Assembly (NCBI GenBank): GCA_015680685.1
Contig: MNCI01023815.1
Span: 561,956 to 625,955, forward strand
Length of the DNA stretch: 64,000 bases
Direction of reading: 5' to 3'
DNA from: Gnetum montanum
Taxonomy: Eukaryota; Streptophyta; Gnetopsida; Gnetales; Gnetaceae
The first letter of the stretch is position 1. Each line of letters begins with the position of its first letter. This document shows positions 23,426 through 35,215 of this stretch, in pieces. The position numbers were made by a program, and so were the translations under genes. Below the pieces are notes generated by a model. The model saw only the letters and a program-made list of their open reading frames with translations. It was not told the origin of the DNA and did not search any database.

Positions 23426-24154
23426 TGAAGGGCAAAGGGAGGCAAGACCAATGGGGTAAAGGGAAGAAGTAGGAAAGCTTGGCATTTGTAGAGGAGAGCA
23501 AAGAACTGCTCCAACGTCTTCCTCAACCTAGGATGTCATCATGGGCGGGGATCCTGCGCAGGTATGTTTCCTCTCGTTCTTGTTTTTTACGTCGTTTTAT
23601 CATAGCATGAGTACAACGTGAGCCATTAGGGCTGCCATTTTTGCTACGATTTAAAAGTAAACATTTTGTGGGATTTTGGATTTTATATCGCAGATTTTTG
23701 TTGTAAATTTTGGGTGTCAGGGATGTTACTGGGGTTTTGGGGCTTGCCATTTTTCATGGTTCCTATTTTGGATGATGGCGTGAGTATGGGAAGCGTAAGG
23801 ATCGGTTAGCGTGAGCGACCTAGGGCATGCCCAACATGATTTGTAGGGTTGTGCACATTAGCGTGAGTTGTAGGGTTGTTGGGTGTATGCAAACCCTCAA
23901 CGTGGGTTGCGACCTAGATGGATAAACAATCCCCACCCAAAGTCAAAACTAACGCCGCAATGCTCTCATAATTCCTAAAATTTTCTTAGACACATTCTTT
24001 CCCAGTAGGGTCGTTCTCAACGTGAACTGGAGACAGGGCTGTCCTAGGGTAGTTCCCAGCATGAGTTGGAGACAAGGCCATCCTAGGGTAATTCCTAGTA
24101 TCTTGTATGACTGTGGCGACTCAAACGTTAGAGACATGAATATCCAAAGGTCAC

Positions 24155-24300
24155 ATATTCCAGCGTGAGCTCTCTCGTAGCATGCGCTGTTTCTAGCGTG
24201 AGTTGTCTTGCAGCATGCGCTGCTTCCAGCGTGCGCTACTTCTAGCGTGCGCTGCTTCCAGCATGAGTTGCCAGGTTGCAGCTTGAGCTGTAAGGGAGGT
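24155..24300. repeat. GCGTGAGC/GCTGCTTCC tandem cluster
   Basis: Six or more ~18-20-bp units of the form AGCGTGMGCTGCTTCC or AGCATGCGCTGTTTCT in direct order. Confidence 0.75.
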
Positions 24301-24800
24301 TGAAGGATTATTCAGGATGGCATGAGTTATGGAATGCTCATTACTTGCTGGTGCTATGTTTCTTAGAACAAACGATTTAAATGCTTTTCCTGCGAATGTT
24401 GGTTTCATGTTGCTTGTAATGAACTACTATCTAATGGATCTCAATGTTCCCCAGCGAGCATCAAATATACCAAATGAATACTAGTCTTCTTGTCTCATGG
24501 GATGGTCTTGTGTGTTGAATATTATTTACTTGTTGGGTTTATATATTTGCCTTATTTTATTTTATTTTCTAATTTATATGTTTTAATTACTTACCTAAGG
24601 TTCTGGCTCTATGCAGGGGACTTAAGACTTTTCTCCTTGTAGTTGAACTTGTCGGTGTGCTATCTTGGTTCGGTCCTTTGGAACCAAACGCACCTCATTA
24701 TGACATGCAGATTAGGCCTCATGTAATATGGTTTTGTCCAAATGTTGGTGCATTTTTATCATTTATTTTGCATAATTTCAGCATTGTCATATGGTCTTAG

Positions 24801-27800
24801 TTGAGTGAATGGTTGACTCGGGATATTCTTGAGACTATGTTGCCCAGCTCAACACGAGGCATGCTAGCCTTCATTGTTGACATAGACGAGGGACCATATA
24901 TAGTCGAGGGAGGCACTCCTGAAGGTCCTAGATCTACATGTCCTTTGACGCATGTGTGGGGATTTCCATCTTGTAGCTATTACAATAATGGTAGCACACT
25001 TTTTCTAGCTTTTCGTGTGCATACGCTGTTCCAAAATCTACCTGGAATAGTGTACAGAGTGGACAGGTATGCTCTTTTATACTTTTCTTAACTTTGGTTC
25101 CTTTAACATTATATCATTGTTTACGTATGAATACCTTTTTCTTCGCAAGCCCTGTTTTGATGAGCATAGGATACATGAGGATGATAGTGGGCTTGCCTTA
25201 GCGCACACAGCCTTGGAGGCGTTCATGGTGGATCCCACTCTTCGTGCTGCAGTGCTAGATTAGACCAAGGGTGCTATTGTTAATTATCCTAGGCAATTCT
25301 CTAGGGCCTTTGAACGTTGTCAAGTTTGCAGCTAGTTGCATGAGGATTGGTCTCCTGATGGGCCTGTTTTTCCTCAAACGGTTGATCCTACACCAAATGT
25401 GCCTACTCCATTTGCTAATGGTAAATGATTGTGTTCCAGGCTTTGTTTTCATCTTTGCTACATCATTACTTATCATACTCTTAATTTTTTTCTCAATGTA
25501 TCTTTTTTTCTTTTTTACAGCAACTGTTTCCCCTGATGGGTTTACCATCATATCCGAGTGCACTGAGGCCACTCTCTTTATGAAGTTTGGAGAGACAAAG
25601 GAATCACAACGGTGGCTGCACACGAAGGCACCTGAACAAATCATCAGCCATCTTACCAATGCGGGCTTGATGGACTTATTTTTTACCTTGACTCCTAACG
25701 TTCCCATGACGAAAATGGTTTCCATCGTTGACTCTTTTAACGATGATGTCTCCTATTTTACTACACAAGTTTAGGGAGTTAAGGTGTCTTTCCACCTAAC
25801 TACCGAATTCTTTTCTAATCTTTTCAGTGTACCAGTGGATGGTGCTAAGGTGGCCATAGATAGAAAAACTAAAGAAGGCCATGTGATCAAGGAACTTGAA
25901 GAATGGCTAGGTGTACCACGGGGTCCTAGGGGTTTTGCCATGCAAGCTGATACTCGCTCGACGAAGGTAAATTTTCTATACCTGCTCTTTATAACACGAG
26001 CGTTTCCTAAGTCTCTTTCTCAAGTAAGAAGTCTTGGGGTTAAGTCTACACTTGTTATGCACTTAGTCTTAGAGACTGGTATGCACTACAATTGGGTGCA
26101 GTTCCTAGGATTAGGTCTCTGTGGAGAGATCATCAAGCTACGTTCCAATGTTGATGCTAAATGTCACTTTACATTTTCCTTTTTCACGGGCTATCTCTGT
26201 AGGTTTGCTGAGTTCTTAGTGGTCTATGGAGATAACCATTATGTGTTAAGGGATTGTTCATAGTTGTCTCGCCCATGGATTCATCATCTATTTAGCACCA
26301 CTAGATTCCAAGATCCACCCGAAGGCATTGAAGAATCTATCTCTGTCACAATAGGGGGTGTAGCCAGTCTTGCCCACCATTCGCATGATAGCTTGGGATT
26401 GGAACCACATAAACTACACACAACTGTGAGGAGAGTTGAGCGCTTGATTTAGGAGACCATCAGGAAGGCCAAGGCTAAGGTGAGAAGGGCTAAGCATTCA
26501 AGGGAACTTGTTATGGAGGCGAGACTGCTGAGAGCAAAGAAGATTCGATTCATCTTGCCAGGAGCGGGTAAGTATTTTTTCTTTAAGTGTTTTTATCATC
26601 TTTTGAATTTATTTTCTTACTTAAATATGTGTACCTATTATGTCATGCTAACTTTAGATTTATTGATGCTAACAGAGGGTACCCTTGAGAGGGAAAGGGA
26701 TGAATTAGCTCCAATGGGTGAGCCTAAAACAGTTATCATTGGGCTAGATGAAGAGGAGGAAATGAGAGAAGAAGTAACTGAGGATATTCTCATCTTATGG
26801 GAAGAGGATGAAATAGATGCCATGGGAGTGACACTTGCTAAGGCTTTTGATGCCCTTAAGCATTCAAGTGAGGAGAGAGGTGTTTTTGACAATTTCTTTG
26901 ATGGGTCTCTACACCTTGGTGATCCGCCTGAGCTGACTAGCAAAGGGCTTCTTGGTATGTTTTGTTAGTTTGATCCGCATTTCATACTTCTTAGCTTTGT
27001 ATATTTTTTGATTATCATGACTCTTCCTAACACCAGATGTGGATGCTGAAGCGCTTGAAGCACATGCATCTTAAGCAAATGTGTCGGGGTTATAGGCCCC
27101 AATTGATGGGCCTTCCCATGTAGATCCAACATCTACTGGTCAGTTGAGGCTGTGGCCTGAAATGCCCAAAAAAGTGGACTTTGTTATAGGCATCGTCAAT
27201 GATGTTGTTGCTCATTTGCAGCAGGCTCATTTTGAATTAGGTGTGTGCATTATACCAAGTGCCTGAGCTCCTTGTGCTTTTGCATCTACTGGCGATCTCT
27301 ATTAGTTCATATGTGTGGTGTTTGTACTTGTAGGTGAAAAACTTCAATGGAGTCCTTCTGAGGCCATCCATATTGATGCTCTCCCTGAACTGCCTAAAGA
27401 TATTGAGCAGATCCTGAGAGGGATTTATGATACAGTTTCGAGTTATGTTGTTCAGAATACCAAGTCTCTCTGGACCTACAGGCACTCAATTGAACACTTA
27501 TGGCATGAAGTTCAATCATTGAAAGAAAATTTGGTGAAGGTAACAGAGGAGAGGAATGACTTGCAAGCCTGTTATGATTTTGCCTTTGCTAGATTGGTTG
27601 GTGATAGTACTTGGCACACATCAGAGATCACCTATGCACGTTATTGGACAGTCTTGAATAGCAAGGTGTAGGCGACTCGAGATCTAGCCAAACAGAGGGC
27701 CTAGATGGATTTATTAAATAGGAAGTGCCATGACTGTAAGTCCTTTGCATGCAAAGTACGTAAATGGGGCCAAGATCAAAAAGATCATAAGCACCAATAC

Positions 27801-28293
27801 AAAAAATGGTTGAAGGAGGAATCAGTTGAACGTCGTCGGATGAAGATGTTCGTCAAGGGGTTAGGCTTGCACTCTTCTTATGACAAGTTTTTTGAGTGTA
27901 CAGAAGTGGAGGGGTCTCTTGAGAGATCCATTACCACTACCTTTGGGGAAGCTTCAACAAGTATGTTTTCTCTTGAGCGCCCTTCCTAGACTTCAGTGGA
28001 CAAGGGTAAAACCTTAGCCAATGTTGACCTTGGTCTTGAGGAAGATTGGGCATGCATGCCCAAAGAAGAGATTCTATGGCACATGGAAGCTAATCTCAGG
28101 CCTTCCTCACCTATGAGTGTTTAGTCATCATTTTTTTTGTTTAGTATTTTGCATTTTTAATCTATTTGTTTGTGTTTACTTGTTTTGTTTCTTTTTTTAG
28201 GGACATGGTGGTGGTGAGGCTGGCCCCAGTGGGATGGGAGCTAATGACATAGAGGAGTTTGTGGACCAGCCCCCTCCTAATACTAATGCATAA
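24801..28293 (+). pseudogene. Antisense multi-exon gene-like block carried by T (plant-transposon-like protein, coiled coil)
   Basis: On the strand opposite to T, protein-like segments are separated by good GT...AG borders: 24801-25066, 25150-25420, 25521-25768, 25828-25966, a poorly bounded segment to 26567 (donor GTAAGT), 26676-26954 (donor GTATGT), 27037-27240, 27334-about 28116, 28201-28293. Segments read SPDGFTIISECTEATLFM, MVSIVDSFNDDVSYF, LEEWLGVPRGPRGF, then MHYNWVQFLGLGLCGEIIK. The 3' part is Glu/Asp-rich and then coiled-coil (SLKENLVKVTEERNDLQ). The overall pattern resembles the plant transposon-like domain I know as PF20167; this is from memory, not a search. At least three in-frame stops (for example after AAVLD at 25261, after FTTQV, after LRDCS) show decay. 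Product unknown. Confidence 0.55.
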
Positions 28294-28660
28294 TTTGGCT
28301 TGTTATTGTCAATCTATTTTTTTTTTAGTTTTTTGGCTAGTTTTGTTGTTGTTTTTGCTTGGAATATGTGAGAACAGCTATAACATGATCATGGTGTAAT
28401 ATGTCATCATCCTATTGCCATGTTAACACTCCGTATTATATATAATTATATATTTTGTTTGTTTTCTAAGTTTATTTGTGAACGTAAATGTAAACTAGAA
28501 TCGTAATTGATAAACATAAGATAAAAGGAAATCATAATTTATAAAATGTAAATGATAATGACGTAGCGAGATTTTGGTAAACTGGCAATGTACTGTGCTA
28601 TAGTTTAAGGCCATTTTGGGCTGAATTAGTTTAAAGTCATGATGGACTATTGCATCTCTG
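28294..28660. other. T protease-RT spacer, right part
   Basis: AT-rich spacer with two YAGTTTAA motifs (28611 and 28627) next to the protease end. No gene seen. Confidence 0.6.
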
Positions 28661-29330
28661 TCAAAGAAAAGGAGGAGACTNAGATATGTCAAAGGGTAGT
28701 TCTAACCAAGAGACATCTATGGGAATGGCTCCTATGTCTGCATCTTCTGATGCTTCCTCTATTTTAGGAAGGTCATGGATTGGAGATTGACTAATGTCTA
28801 GGGTTTTACTGATGGTGTTTTGCTTAAGTTCAGAGAGTTCAACCTCTAACCCATGGTTTGTTCCTACATGTGAGGAAGTAAGTGATGTTGCCGCATCCCC
28901 GTGTATGACGATTTCACTGCCTTCATAAGGTAGGTGAATCTCTTGATGGATCAGTGAGGACATGGCGTTTAGTTGAGCTAACCAAGGCCATCCCAAAATC
29001 AGATTGAACCCTGGCATCTCATCCATGACTACAAATTCAACTGATGTGGGGAATTAGTCCCCTGCTATGAAATCCAAGGTAACCATGGCTTTTACCACGA
29101 CACGGGAACCACTGAAAGGTTTCAAGAATGATGTTTTTGTTGGCTATATTTGTTCTGCAAGGCCCAATTGTTCAATGACAGGAAAAGGTATTACATTTGT
29201 TGCTACTCCATCATCGACATGCACCCTATGTATCTTAAATTGGTTAACTTGTATCATTATAAACATAGGGGCGATAGTGACCTCTCCCATTTTTTCATCT
29301 CGTTTAATGTCATTGGCATGAAATCCTAGA
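28661..29330 (-). pseudogene. Element T aspartic protease
   Basis: The minus strand has VHVDDGVATNVIPF (about 29180-29240) where Tat proteases have V.VD.GSS.N, so the active-site Asp-Xaa-Gly is kept as DDG. The C-terminal motif at 28661-29026 is FNLILGWPWLAQLNAM (usually I.GRPWL). Stops separate the two halves. A single N at 28681 marks a sequence join at its C-terminal end. It lies between gag and the spacer with the antisense block. Confidence 0.75.
28681..28681. other. Single-N sequence join
   Basis: One undetermined base between GAGGAGACT and AGATATGTC, at the end of the T protease. Single Ns at 31062 and 31378 bound a proven misjoin, so sequence may be missing or misplaced here also. 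Confidence 0.7.
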
Positions 29331-32078
29331 GGTGTGGACCTCGATTCTTAATGTAGAGACAATATGATGTAAATAGATGGTTCATTCGCAGGAAGGTCTT
29401 CACTAATAAGGCTTGAAGTCAGCATACGCACTAGAGCTTCCTAATGTACCAGGGAGGTCATTACTAGGTCATATAGGCTTAGAGAGGTGTTCTTTTGTTT
29501 ATAGTTTGTGTAACTTGGGTCAGGGCACTTGCCAAGTCTTTGCTATTTGGGATGTTTTTATCTATTGAGACTTGGTTCATTTGACCCAACATTTGTATCT
29601 CTCGAGGAAGAGTTTTTGCGTTATTAACTATAGCTTCTAGGTTTGGGACACTGGACACTCTTGAGTTCTTGTCTTGATGACTCATGCTAGGCTCATTAGT
29701 AATTGGAACCATAGGGATAGCATTCAGTGGTGTGGGTTTTGGTGGTCCTAACTCATAACCATGATGTTCTTTTGCTAGATGTTCCCTGGTCAGTTTATCG
29801 GTGAGGCGTTCTCGCAAGGGTTGCGGGGGAACTATTGGGAGTTGCACATCAAGGTGTTTTGGCACCCGGATTACAAATGAAGTGGGTCGAGTCTGCAATG
29901 GCACGTTTGCTGTTGCAACCACAGGGTGTACTCAAATGAAGAATGGTTTTCACAGTGTAGGAGATGTATGTGTGGCAAAAGGAGCTTGTGGAGGTGTTAG
30001 CGTAGACGCGGTTTCAGCAGGCACATGAATCACAAAAGGTTTTCATGGGATATCTTCTTCGTTGTTGACATGGATGGTGTTAATCACATAGGGAGAATCT
30101 TTGGTGTTAAGAGGATCTTTGTAGACCTCCCTAGACTAATTTTGAGGTCTTACTGGGTTGGCTTCGTCAAAGACTATCTCACCTCTGTCAATCATACATT
30201 GTATGTCTTGTTTTAGGGTGAAGCAGTAGTCAGTTCCATGCCCACATCGTTGGTGATACTCGTAGAATCTGTCTAACCTAAAACCTCTTGTAATAGGGGG
30301 TTCATTAGCTATTGCCAACGTTGGGTTTTTAACCAACTCACAGTATCAGTTGTGTTTTTGAGATGCTGCAGGAGACATTTGCTTATGTTGAATCAACCAA
30401 CCTTTAGAAGTTAGTCTAGTAGTTGTGAAGGCTTCATGGGTAAGGGTGTGTACTGGGTAGGGTCTTTTCATTCAAAGGTATAAGTATGACCTATGTTAGC
30501 AGTTTGGGTAGAGGAGGATTCAAGTGTAGGTGTAGGAGCAGTTCTTTCATGACTAGTGGGGGTAGCGAGTTGTTTCCCTTTCTGCCTTGCACTGTTGGGT
30601 TGAACTGTCTCTACCACTACTGCGACTGTTGTTTTAGACTTGTCTTTATCTTTCCTCGTATGTTGGCTTTTAAAAGTTAGGTAAGCTAGGTCATGACTTG
30701 TCTGTGCTACCTCTTCTATGTTTTTGATTTGGACAAATGCCTGACTCAAAGTATAAGCTTTCAGATAATAGAGTTTTAACTTAACAAAATCATTCATGGC
30801 ACTCTTAAGGATTGTAAGTAAATATGTTTCCGGGATAGGCTCATGAAGTTCGTTAAGGGTAGTGCTCCATCTTTGGATGAACTTTTGTACGGGCTCTAAT
30901 GGTGCTTGTTTTATTTGGATTAGACTGTCTAGTATGGCTTTAGGCTTTAGGTTATACTTAAAACAGGTAACGAATTTATGTAACAAGTCCTCTAAAGAGG
31001 ATATGGAGTTACGCGGTAGAGCTCGGTACTAGTCTAAGGATTTTCCAGTTAAGGACATAGCNGAACCCATTATTCCACCCTTTCATGGAAGAGACTATGC
31101 CTCTTCATGCACTTACAAGCACTCAAGAAACTGTTTCTCAACAAGAAGCATCCACCTCCATTCCTGCTTTCTCTATGACCAACACCTAATTAAATACGTC
31201 CATCCCTATTATTCCTCTGGTCATCACGTTACCCTCCCTCTCACAAGTACAATCCCAACAACTCTCCTCTCAAGCTAATATAGGCTCAACCTTCCAAACC
31301 CAAATAATTGGGATGCCATCTGTGATACCAGCTTCTACATCCACCCATTACATACCACGAGTGCAAATCCAAGAAATNCTATATTAGCTTGAGAGGAGAG
31401 TTGTTGGGATTGTACTTGTGAGAGGGAGGGTAACGTGATGACCAGAGGAATAATAGGGATGGACGTATTTAATTAGGTGTTGGTCATAGAGAAAGCAGGA
31501 ATGGAGGTGGATGCTTCTTGTTGAGAAACAGTTTCTTGAGTGCTTGTAAGTGCATGAAGAGGCATAGTCTCTTCCATGAAAGGGTGGAATAATGGGTTCA
31601 CATAAGCATGAGAACTGAGAGTGTGGTACAAATACCCATGTTTGGATTGAGCCGCGAAATCATCTTTCTCATCTCCGTTTTGAGGCTCTACGATGGCTTG
31701 CTGCAAGGTTTGATTCTTTGCCATGAGGAGCTGAGATATGAGTTCATAATGGGATTCAGAGAGGGGAATCATGTCATATGCTAAAGGAGTAAAGTCATGG
31801 CCTCCCTTATAGATGAGTTCATAATGTTGTTTTGCTTCCATTTCTATGCGATCAATGGGCAGGTTAGCTTGGATCTTTACGTAGATGAAGTTGTATTGTT
31901 CTGGGGTGAGAATTGTATAAGTGGGGTCCTTGCCCTATAACCTAAGTGACAGGCGAGTTGGCCCTTGAGGATTCGTCTTTCCAACAGTGACTATGGGTTT
32001 AGTTGCGGTCACAGGGTTCGAGACTTCGACACTAAAGTCATAAACAGGCAATGCTACTTTGATCTGAGAAGAGTCCAT
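29331..32078 (-). pseudogene. Element T gag
   Basis: The frame starts at an ATG at 32078 (MDSSQIKVALPVYDF) and continues through KTNPQGPTRLSLRL, a stop, YNFIYVKIQANLPIDRIEME, and the open part 31473-31841. The core capsid-like part is at 30468-30986, with FVTCFKYNLKPKAILDSL, KFIQRWSTTLNEL and PIPETYLLTILKSAM. A zinc-knuckle-like segment at 30136-30336 has FYEYHQRCGHGTDYC, with the first Cys replaced by Tyr. A low-complexity linker follows at 29479-29922. This is the Gag style of Tat elements. The 31062-31378 piece inside it is an assembly artefact. Confidence 0.75.
31062..31378. other. Misoriented fragment between two single Ns
   Basis: 31063-31283 is the exact reverse complement of 31379-31599 (221 bp, no mismatch seen), and single Ns stand at 31062 and 31378. 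The fragment is therefore a neighbouring contig placed backwards. Its unique end (31284-31377), when inverted, is the natural leftward continuation of 31379. Confidence 0.92.
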
Positions 32079-32402
32079 TGGTGGTGTGTAAGCAGCATGC
32101 GTACACTAGAGGTCTGAGAGCAGCGTGTGTATGCTAGAATGAGTTAATAGCATGTGTGCACTAAACTCTAGTAATAGCATGTGCACGCTGGCCCTCTAGC
32201 GGTGGCGTGTGTACGCTAGAGGTCTGAGAGCAGCATGTGTACGCTGGTTTGGATTTTGATTCAGCAGTTTTCAAAGTTCAAAGCCTTTGACAATAGCATG
32301 AGATTTTTATAGACTTAGTAGCAGCATAAGTGTTTGTTTTGCGCTCTGTCTTGGTAGCATGGATACGCTGGCAAGATTCGGTACCTATTAGTGGAATCGA
32401 TA
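32079..32402 (-). other. T leader (5' UTR) with minisatellite
   Basis: Between the primer site and the gag ATG. 32087-32250 has about five ~32-bp units of the type AGCAGCGTGTGTACGCTAGA followed by GGTCTGAG. These are again built on GCGTG. Confidence 0.75.
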
Positions 32403-32421
32403 GGCCCTCCTTCTAGCACCA
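32403..32421 (-). other. Primer binding site of T
   Basis: Minus-strand TGGTGCTAGAAGGAGGGCC, five bases from the LTR. It begins TGG as primer sites do, but I cannot name the tRNA with confidence; it is not the tRNA-Asp site used by A, B and L1. Confidence 0.65.
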
Positions 32422-32426
32422 ATTTT

Positions 32427-34166
32427 TGTACTGTTCGAAATCGTCGGCATAAGGCTAGAGAAAAAAAGAAGAAAAATGAACACTGAAAGATCTCCGGAGA
32501 GATATAACTGACCTTGCCTTCGTGTGAGGGCAAGTTGGAAAAATGAAGGTAGAGTGCCTTGGATGGTCTGCATGCAAATCAACCAAGGACTTCCCTGAGC
32601 GTACGCTATGGACTGTGCTGGGGTTATCGTCGCGAAATGTAAAATGGAGAGTGTAATGCAACGAGACGTAAATGTGAATATAGCGTGTAAACATAAACAA
32701 AATGTATGTAGAAACATGCAATAAAATGGAATAATGTAGATAATGAACCAGAAAAGTACAACAGAAGGCAAAAATGAAACCGTGTTGTATTAATTAACAA
32801 GATGTGCACCGGTCAAAACGTAGTTGCGTGTTTGGATTGCAGGTCAGACGTTAAGCCCCGATGTGAGGTGTTTACAAGCACTGGGAATCAAGTGTGTCTA
32901 GGCTCAAGATTGTTGGTTTCCTTTCTCCAATTTTTTTCCAACCCCATTTATGTCAATGAATAGGGTATTTATACATTTTGCTAGGCATCAGGAGTAGGAT
33001 TTGTGAATGAGATCAATGGTTGTGAGACAAAAGAAAAATGGATCGCATGACAGGTGTTCGATGTATAGTTGGGTGTGAATTGGACGTATTTAGGTAGACT
33101 ACGTTCTAGACCGGATGCACTGTATCTTACAATGTGTTTTAGCTTGTGCAAGCTAGCTTACGCCCATAGAAGCATGTACAATTTGTAGTGTAAGAGCTTG
33201 ACCAACTCAAAATGTGAAAAATTTATAGTGACTGATAATGTACAATAAGAGAATTTGACTTCGGCTCACTTGGAATTTCTGAATCTATGGACTGACTGCT
33301 GCTGAAAGTGTTTTTGCTTCACCAATGTTGCCAGCGTGCGTTGATCTTGTCCTGGTGTGCCCTCAGCATGTTTCTGAAGTGATTTTGCTCAATCGTGACC
33401 AGTGCTTCCACTGGATTCACGCTGCCAGTGTGACCTCAGCATCACCTCAGCGTGACTTCAGTGTGCATGACCAAAAATGATGCATTTTGTGTCAAAATTC
33501 AACCTTTAAGACTTTTTTTTGAAGTGTAACTGCTGCCTGTCCTTGAGGGCGTCTCGCATGTTTAATTTGAGCCTATCTGTGCTTGGACTTAGGCCACTTT
33601 TTTTAACTCACGCTAAACTCATGCTGTTAGCGTGACCTGGGCGTGACCCCAGCTTGACTCTGGCATAAACAATAAGACTATGTGGTTTTGGGTCCAAAAT
33701 ATGAAGTTCTAGAGGCTGGGAGTTGCAATGATCATCAGTGAACTCCCAAGGTGTCTTGCATTGCTCGGATTCAGACCGTTTTGGCTTGATTTTAAGGCTC
33801 TAGAAGTTACTCACGCTGCACTCACACTGGCAACGTGACTTAGGCGTGACCTCAGTGTGAGCAGCAAGATTTGTGCACATTTGACTTGAAACCTTGGATT
33901 TTGGATGCTGAAACTTGGAGTAGTCACTAGTGGGCCCCAAGGGGGCCTTGGCCATTCAAATTAGGATCGTTTTGACTTGATTTGGAGGCTCCGAAAGTTG
34001 TGCACGATGCACACACGCTGCATGCACACTGATAGTGTGACTTGAGCGTGACCTTGGCGTGCATGAAAAGATCCATGTACTTTAGTATGATTTTTGAACT
34101 TCTGGATGTTGAAGCGCAAGGTTGTTCTCGTTTCAAAGTGTTAAGCTGAATTTTTGTGGTGTTTCA
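32427..34166 (-). repeat. 5' LTR of element T (1740 bp)
   Basis: Partner of 16064-17827, with the same ends, TATA box (about 32964) and U3 tandem array. Compared with the left copy, many CG pairs have become TG or CA in one of the two, in both directions, suggesting long methylation-driven decay since insertion. Confidence 0.92.
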
Positions 34167-35215
34167 AATAGGTGTTTCTACTAGCTTCTGTTTCAGAGTT
34201 TGGAAAGCTAATTCACATTCCCTAGTCCACTCGAAAGGTACATCTTTTTTCATTAATTCTTACCAATGGTTTGGAAACCTTTGAAAAGTTCTCAATAAAT
34301 CTCCTATAGTAGCCAGTATGTCCAAGGAATGACCGAATATCTTTGATAGTTTACGATTGATAGGTACTTCCTTGGATAATTTTGATTTTCTTGGGTTCTA
34401 CCTGTATCCTTGTGTGTGAAATTTTGTGTGCTAGTACTATGCCTTGGACCATTAAATGGATTTTCTGCTAGTTGAGCCTTAAATTGGTTTCTACACATCT
34501 TTTTAACACTTGCTCCAACAGGTCCAAGGGTTGATCAAAGTTTGCTCCATAAGTGGAGAAGTTGTCCATGAAGACCTCCATGCCAATCCCTATCTGCTAT
34601 TGGAATATGCTTAAAACTAGTCGTTGAAATGTTGTAGGGGCATTGCACAAGCCAAATGACATTTGTTTGTATGCGAACGTTCCCCAAGGACTAGTGAAAA
34701 TAGTCTTGGCTTGGTCTTCTGGGGCTATTTATGTTTGGTTATATCCGCTATATCCATCCAGAAAACTGTAATAGCGATGCCTTGCGATGGTGTCTAAGAC
34801 TTGGTCGACAAATGGTAATGGAAAGTAATCTTTGAATGTTGCCATATTTAGTAGCTTGAAATCTATGCACATCCTCCATTTGCCTTCCTTTTTAGGCATN
34901 NNNNNNNNNNNNNNNNNNNNNNNNNNNNNNNNNNNNNNNNNNNNNNNNNNNNNNNNNNNNNNNNNNNNNNNNNNNNNNNNNNNNNNNNNNNNNNNNNNNN
35001 NNNNNNNNNNNNNNNNNNNNNNNNNNNNNNNNNNNNNNNNNNNNNNNNNNNNNNNNNNNNNNNNNNNNNNNNNNNNNNNNNNNNNNNNNNNNNNNNNNNN
35101 NNNNNNNNAATGGTTTCAGCTCAAGGGACTCTTACTTAAATTTCTTAGGGATTTCCAACTTCCCCTAGTTGATATTTTGAAGGTTAAGACTTGGAAGTTG
35201 GCGGTGGACTTGCTC
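34167..35215 (-). pseudogene. Element A reverse transcriptase (with assembly gap)
   Basis: Minus-strand motifs are FGLCNAPTTFQRLV-like (about 34640), then MEVFMDNFSTYGANFDQPLDLLEQVLKRC (split here as MEVFMDNFSTYG and QVLKRC), GIVLAHKISHKD, RSFLGHTGYYRRF-like, and KKDVPFEWTRECELAF ending ETPI at the T insertion. FMDN in place of FMDD means one catalytic Asp is changed to Asn. A gap of Ns at 34900-35108 removes part of the fingers region. The joined RT-RNase H frame is interrupted by T. Confidence 0.82.
34900..35108. other. Assembly gap (209 N)
   Basis: Continuous run of undetermined bases inside the A RT gene. Confidence 1.

Larger units (their letters stand above)
22842..24600. other. T protease-RT spacer, left part
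   Basis: No RT or protease signal. It contains one copy of the YAGTTTAWWGTCAT motif (22932), a T-run at 23060-23070, a ~27-bp minisatellite (23262-23425) and a second GCGTG-rich cluster (24155-24300). Open frames over the minisatellite (23080-23526) are Cys/Pro/Leu repeats caused by the tandem units and are not treated as genes. Confidence 0.6.
16064..34166 (-). mobile_element. Element T: Tat-like Ty3 LTR retrotransposon with antisense cargo
   Basis: An 18.1-kb minus-strand element with 1.74-1.76-kb LTRs at 32427-34166 (5') and 16064-17827 (3'). On the minus strand it runs: leader with minisatellite, gag, protease, a 5.8-kb spacer containing an opposite-strand gene-like block, RT, RNase H, a second (archaeal-type) RNase H, integrase, a 1.5-kb untranslated region and polypurine tract. 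The second RNase H between RT-RH and integrase, great size and PR-RT spacer are features of the Tat/Ogre lineage. It is inserted inside element A. Broken by stops; internal single Ns mark assembly joins. Confidence 0.88.

Noticed and set aside
23080-23526. Cys/Pro/Leu-rich repeated open frames resembling small secreted proteins
   Set aside because: They are produced by the ~27-bp minisatellite read in different frames.
25255-25725. Minus-strand open frame of 156 residues in the T spacer
   Set aside because: It overlaps plus-strand exon-like segments with GT-AG borders and has no recognisable motifs of its own.
31063-31599. Large perfect hairpin that could be a biological palindrome or foldback element
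   Set aside because: It is bounded by single Ns, is 100% identical amid old decayed DNA, and sits within a gag gene; a misplaced contig explains it fully.
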